Made by a program: the position numbers and the translations under genes. This document shows, one piece after another, positions 5,550 to 5,630 of a DNA stretch of 5,630 nt. Positions within the stretch are counted from its first letter, which is position 1. The number at the start of each line of letters is the position of its first letter. The DNA is from a bacterium. GTDB taxonomy: Bacteria; Bacteroidota; Ignavibacteria; Kapaibacteriales; Kapaibacteriaceae. The notes beneath the pieces are model-generated. The model was given only the letters and a program-made list of their open reading frames with translations. It made no database searches and was not told where the DNA came from. The DNA lies in the NCBI GenBank assembly GCA_020050895.1, contig JAGVJW010000107.1, forward strand, positions 1 through 5,630, read 5' to 3'.

Positions 5550-5630
5550 ATGCCTGCAGTAACCGTTGAGGCACTGCTTGAGTCCGGAGCACATTTCGGA
5601 CACCTAACGCGACGATGGAATCCCAAGATG
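5550..5630 (+). CDS. rpsB: Small subunit ribosomal protein uS2 (5' end only)
   Basis: The first 27 residues are visible and the gene runs off the end of the window. They contain VEALLESGAHFGH (6-18) directly followed by LTRRWNPKM (19-27), the highly conserved N-terminus of ribosomal protein S2, which joins the 30S subunit late and is needed for S1 binding in many bacteria. The start ATG is supported by a GAGG site and by alignment with the family N-terminus. rpsB after rpsI is the common order in Bacteroidota and Chlorobiota, usually followed by tsf (elongation factor Ts), which would lie outside this window. Confidence 0.95.
   Translation, partial: MPAVTVEALLESGAHFGHLTRRWNPKM

Overview
The window suggests a bacterium of the Bacteroidota/Chlorobiota side of the tree (Chlorobi, Ignavibacteria or Kapabacteria-like). 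This is an inference from three things: the order rplM-rpsI-rpsB; a promoter before rplM that fits the Bacteroidetes TTG/TAnnTTTG pattern; and start sites that are partly A-rich without Shine-Dalgarno and partly with a clear one. Base composition looks roughly balanced. No species can be named from the sequence alone. All genes seen lie on the + strand.

Region 1 (1-2683) is a tightly packed metabolic and tRNA-maturation cluster. It holds the 3' end of a split transketolase N-terminal subunit, the complete transketolase C-terminal subunit (1-base TAATG overlap), and a CCA-adding-type tRNA nucleotidyltransferase with an HD domain (4-base GTGA overlap, GTG start). The two transketolase halves would form one thiamine-diphosphate enzyme of the non-oxidative pentose phosphate pathway.

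Region 2 (2684-4212) begins with a 135-base spacer in which no convincing signal was found. It is followed by a 66-residue two-helix membrane protein overlapping by ATGA a MEMO1-family protein of 398 residues. The MEMO protein has an extra N-terminal domain that looks PqqD-like/winged-helix. No AMMECR1 or radical SAM partner is in the window.

Region 3 (4213-4468) is non-coding. It holds four exact-length 29-bp tandem units (4238-4353), one of which has an inverted arm that creates two mutually exclusive perfect hairpins. After the array come a Bacteroidetes-type promoter candidate and a small hairpin before rplM.

Region 4 (4469-5630) is the ribosomal protein cluster rplM (L13), rpsI (S9) and the 5' end of rpsB (S2). 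Between rpsI and rpsB lie a heptamer-based inverted/direct repeat (5332-5443) and, directly before rpsB, a stretch that folds into a long nested stem capped by a GAAA tetraloop. This stretch is a candidate S2 leader RNA.

No complete undescribed system is evident. The items most worth checking are the rpsB leader, the 29-bp array, and the small membrane protein/MEMO pair.
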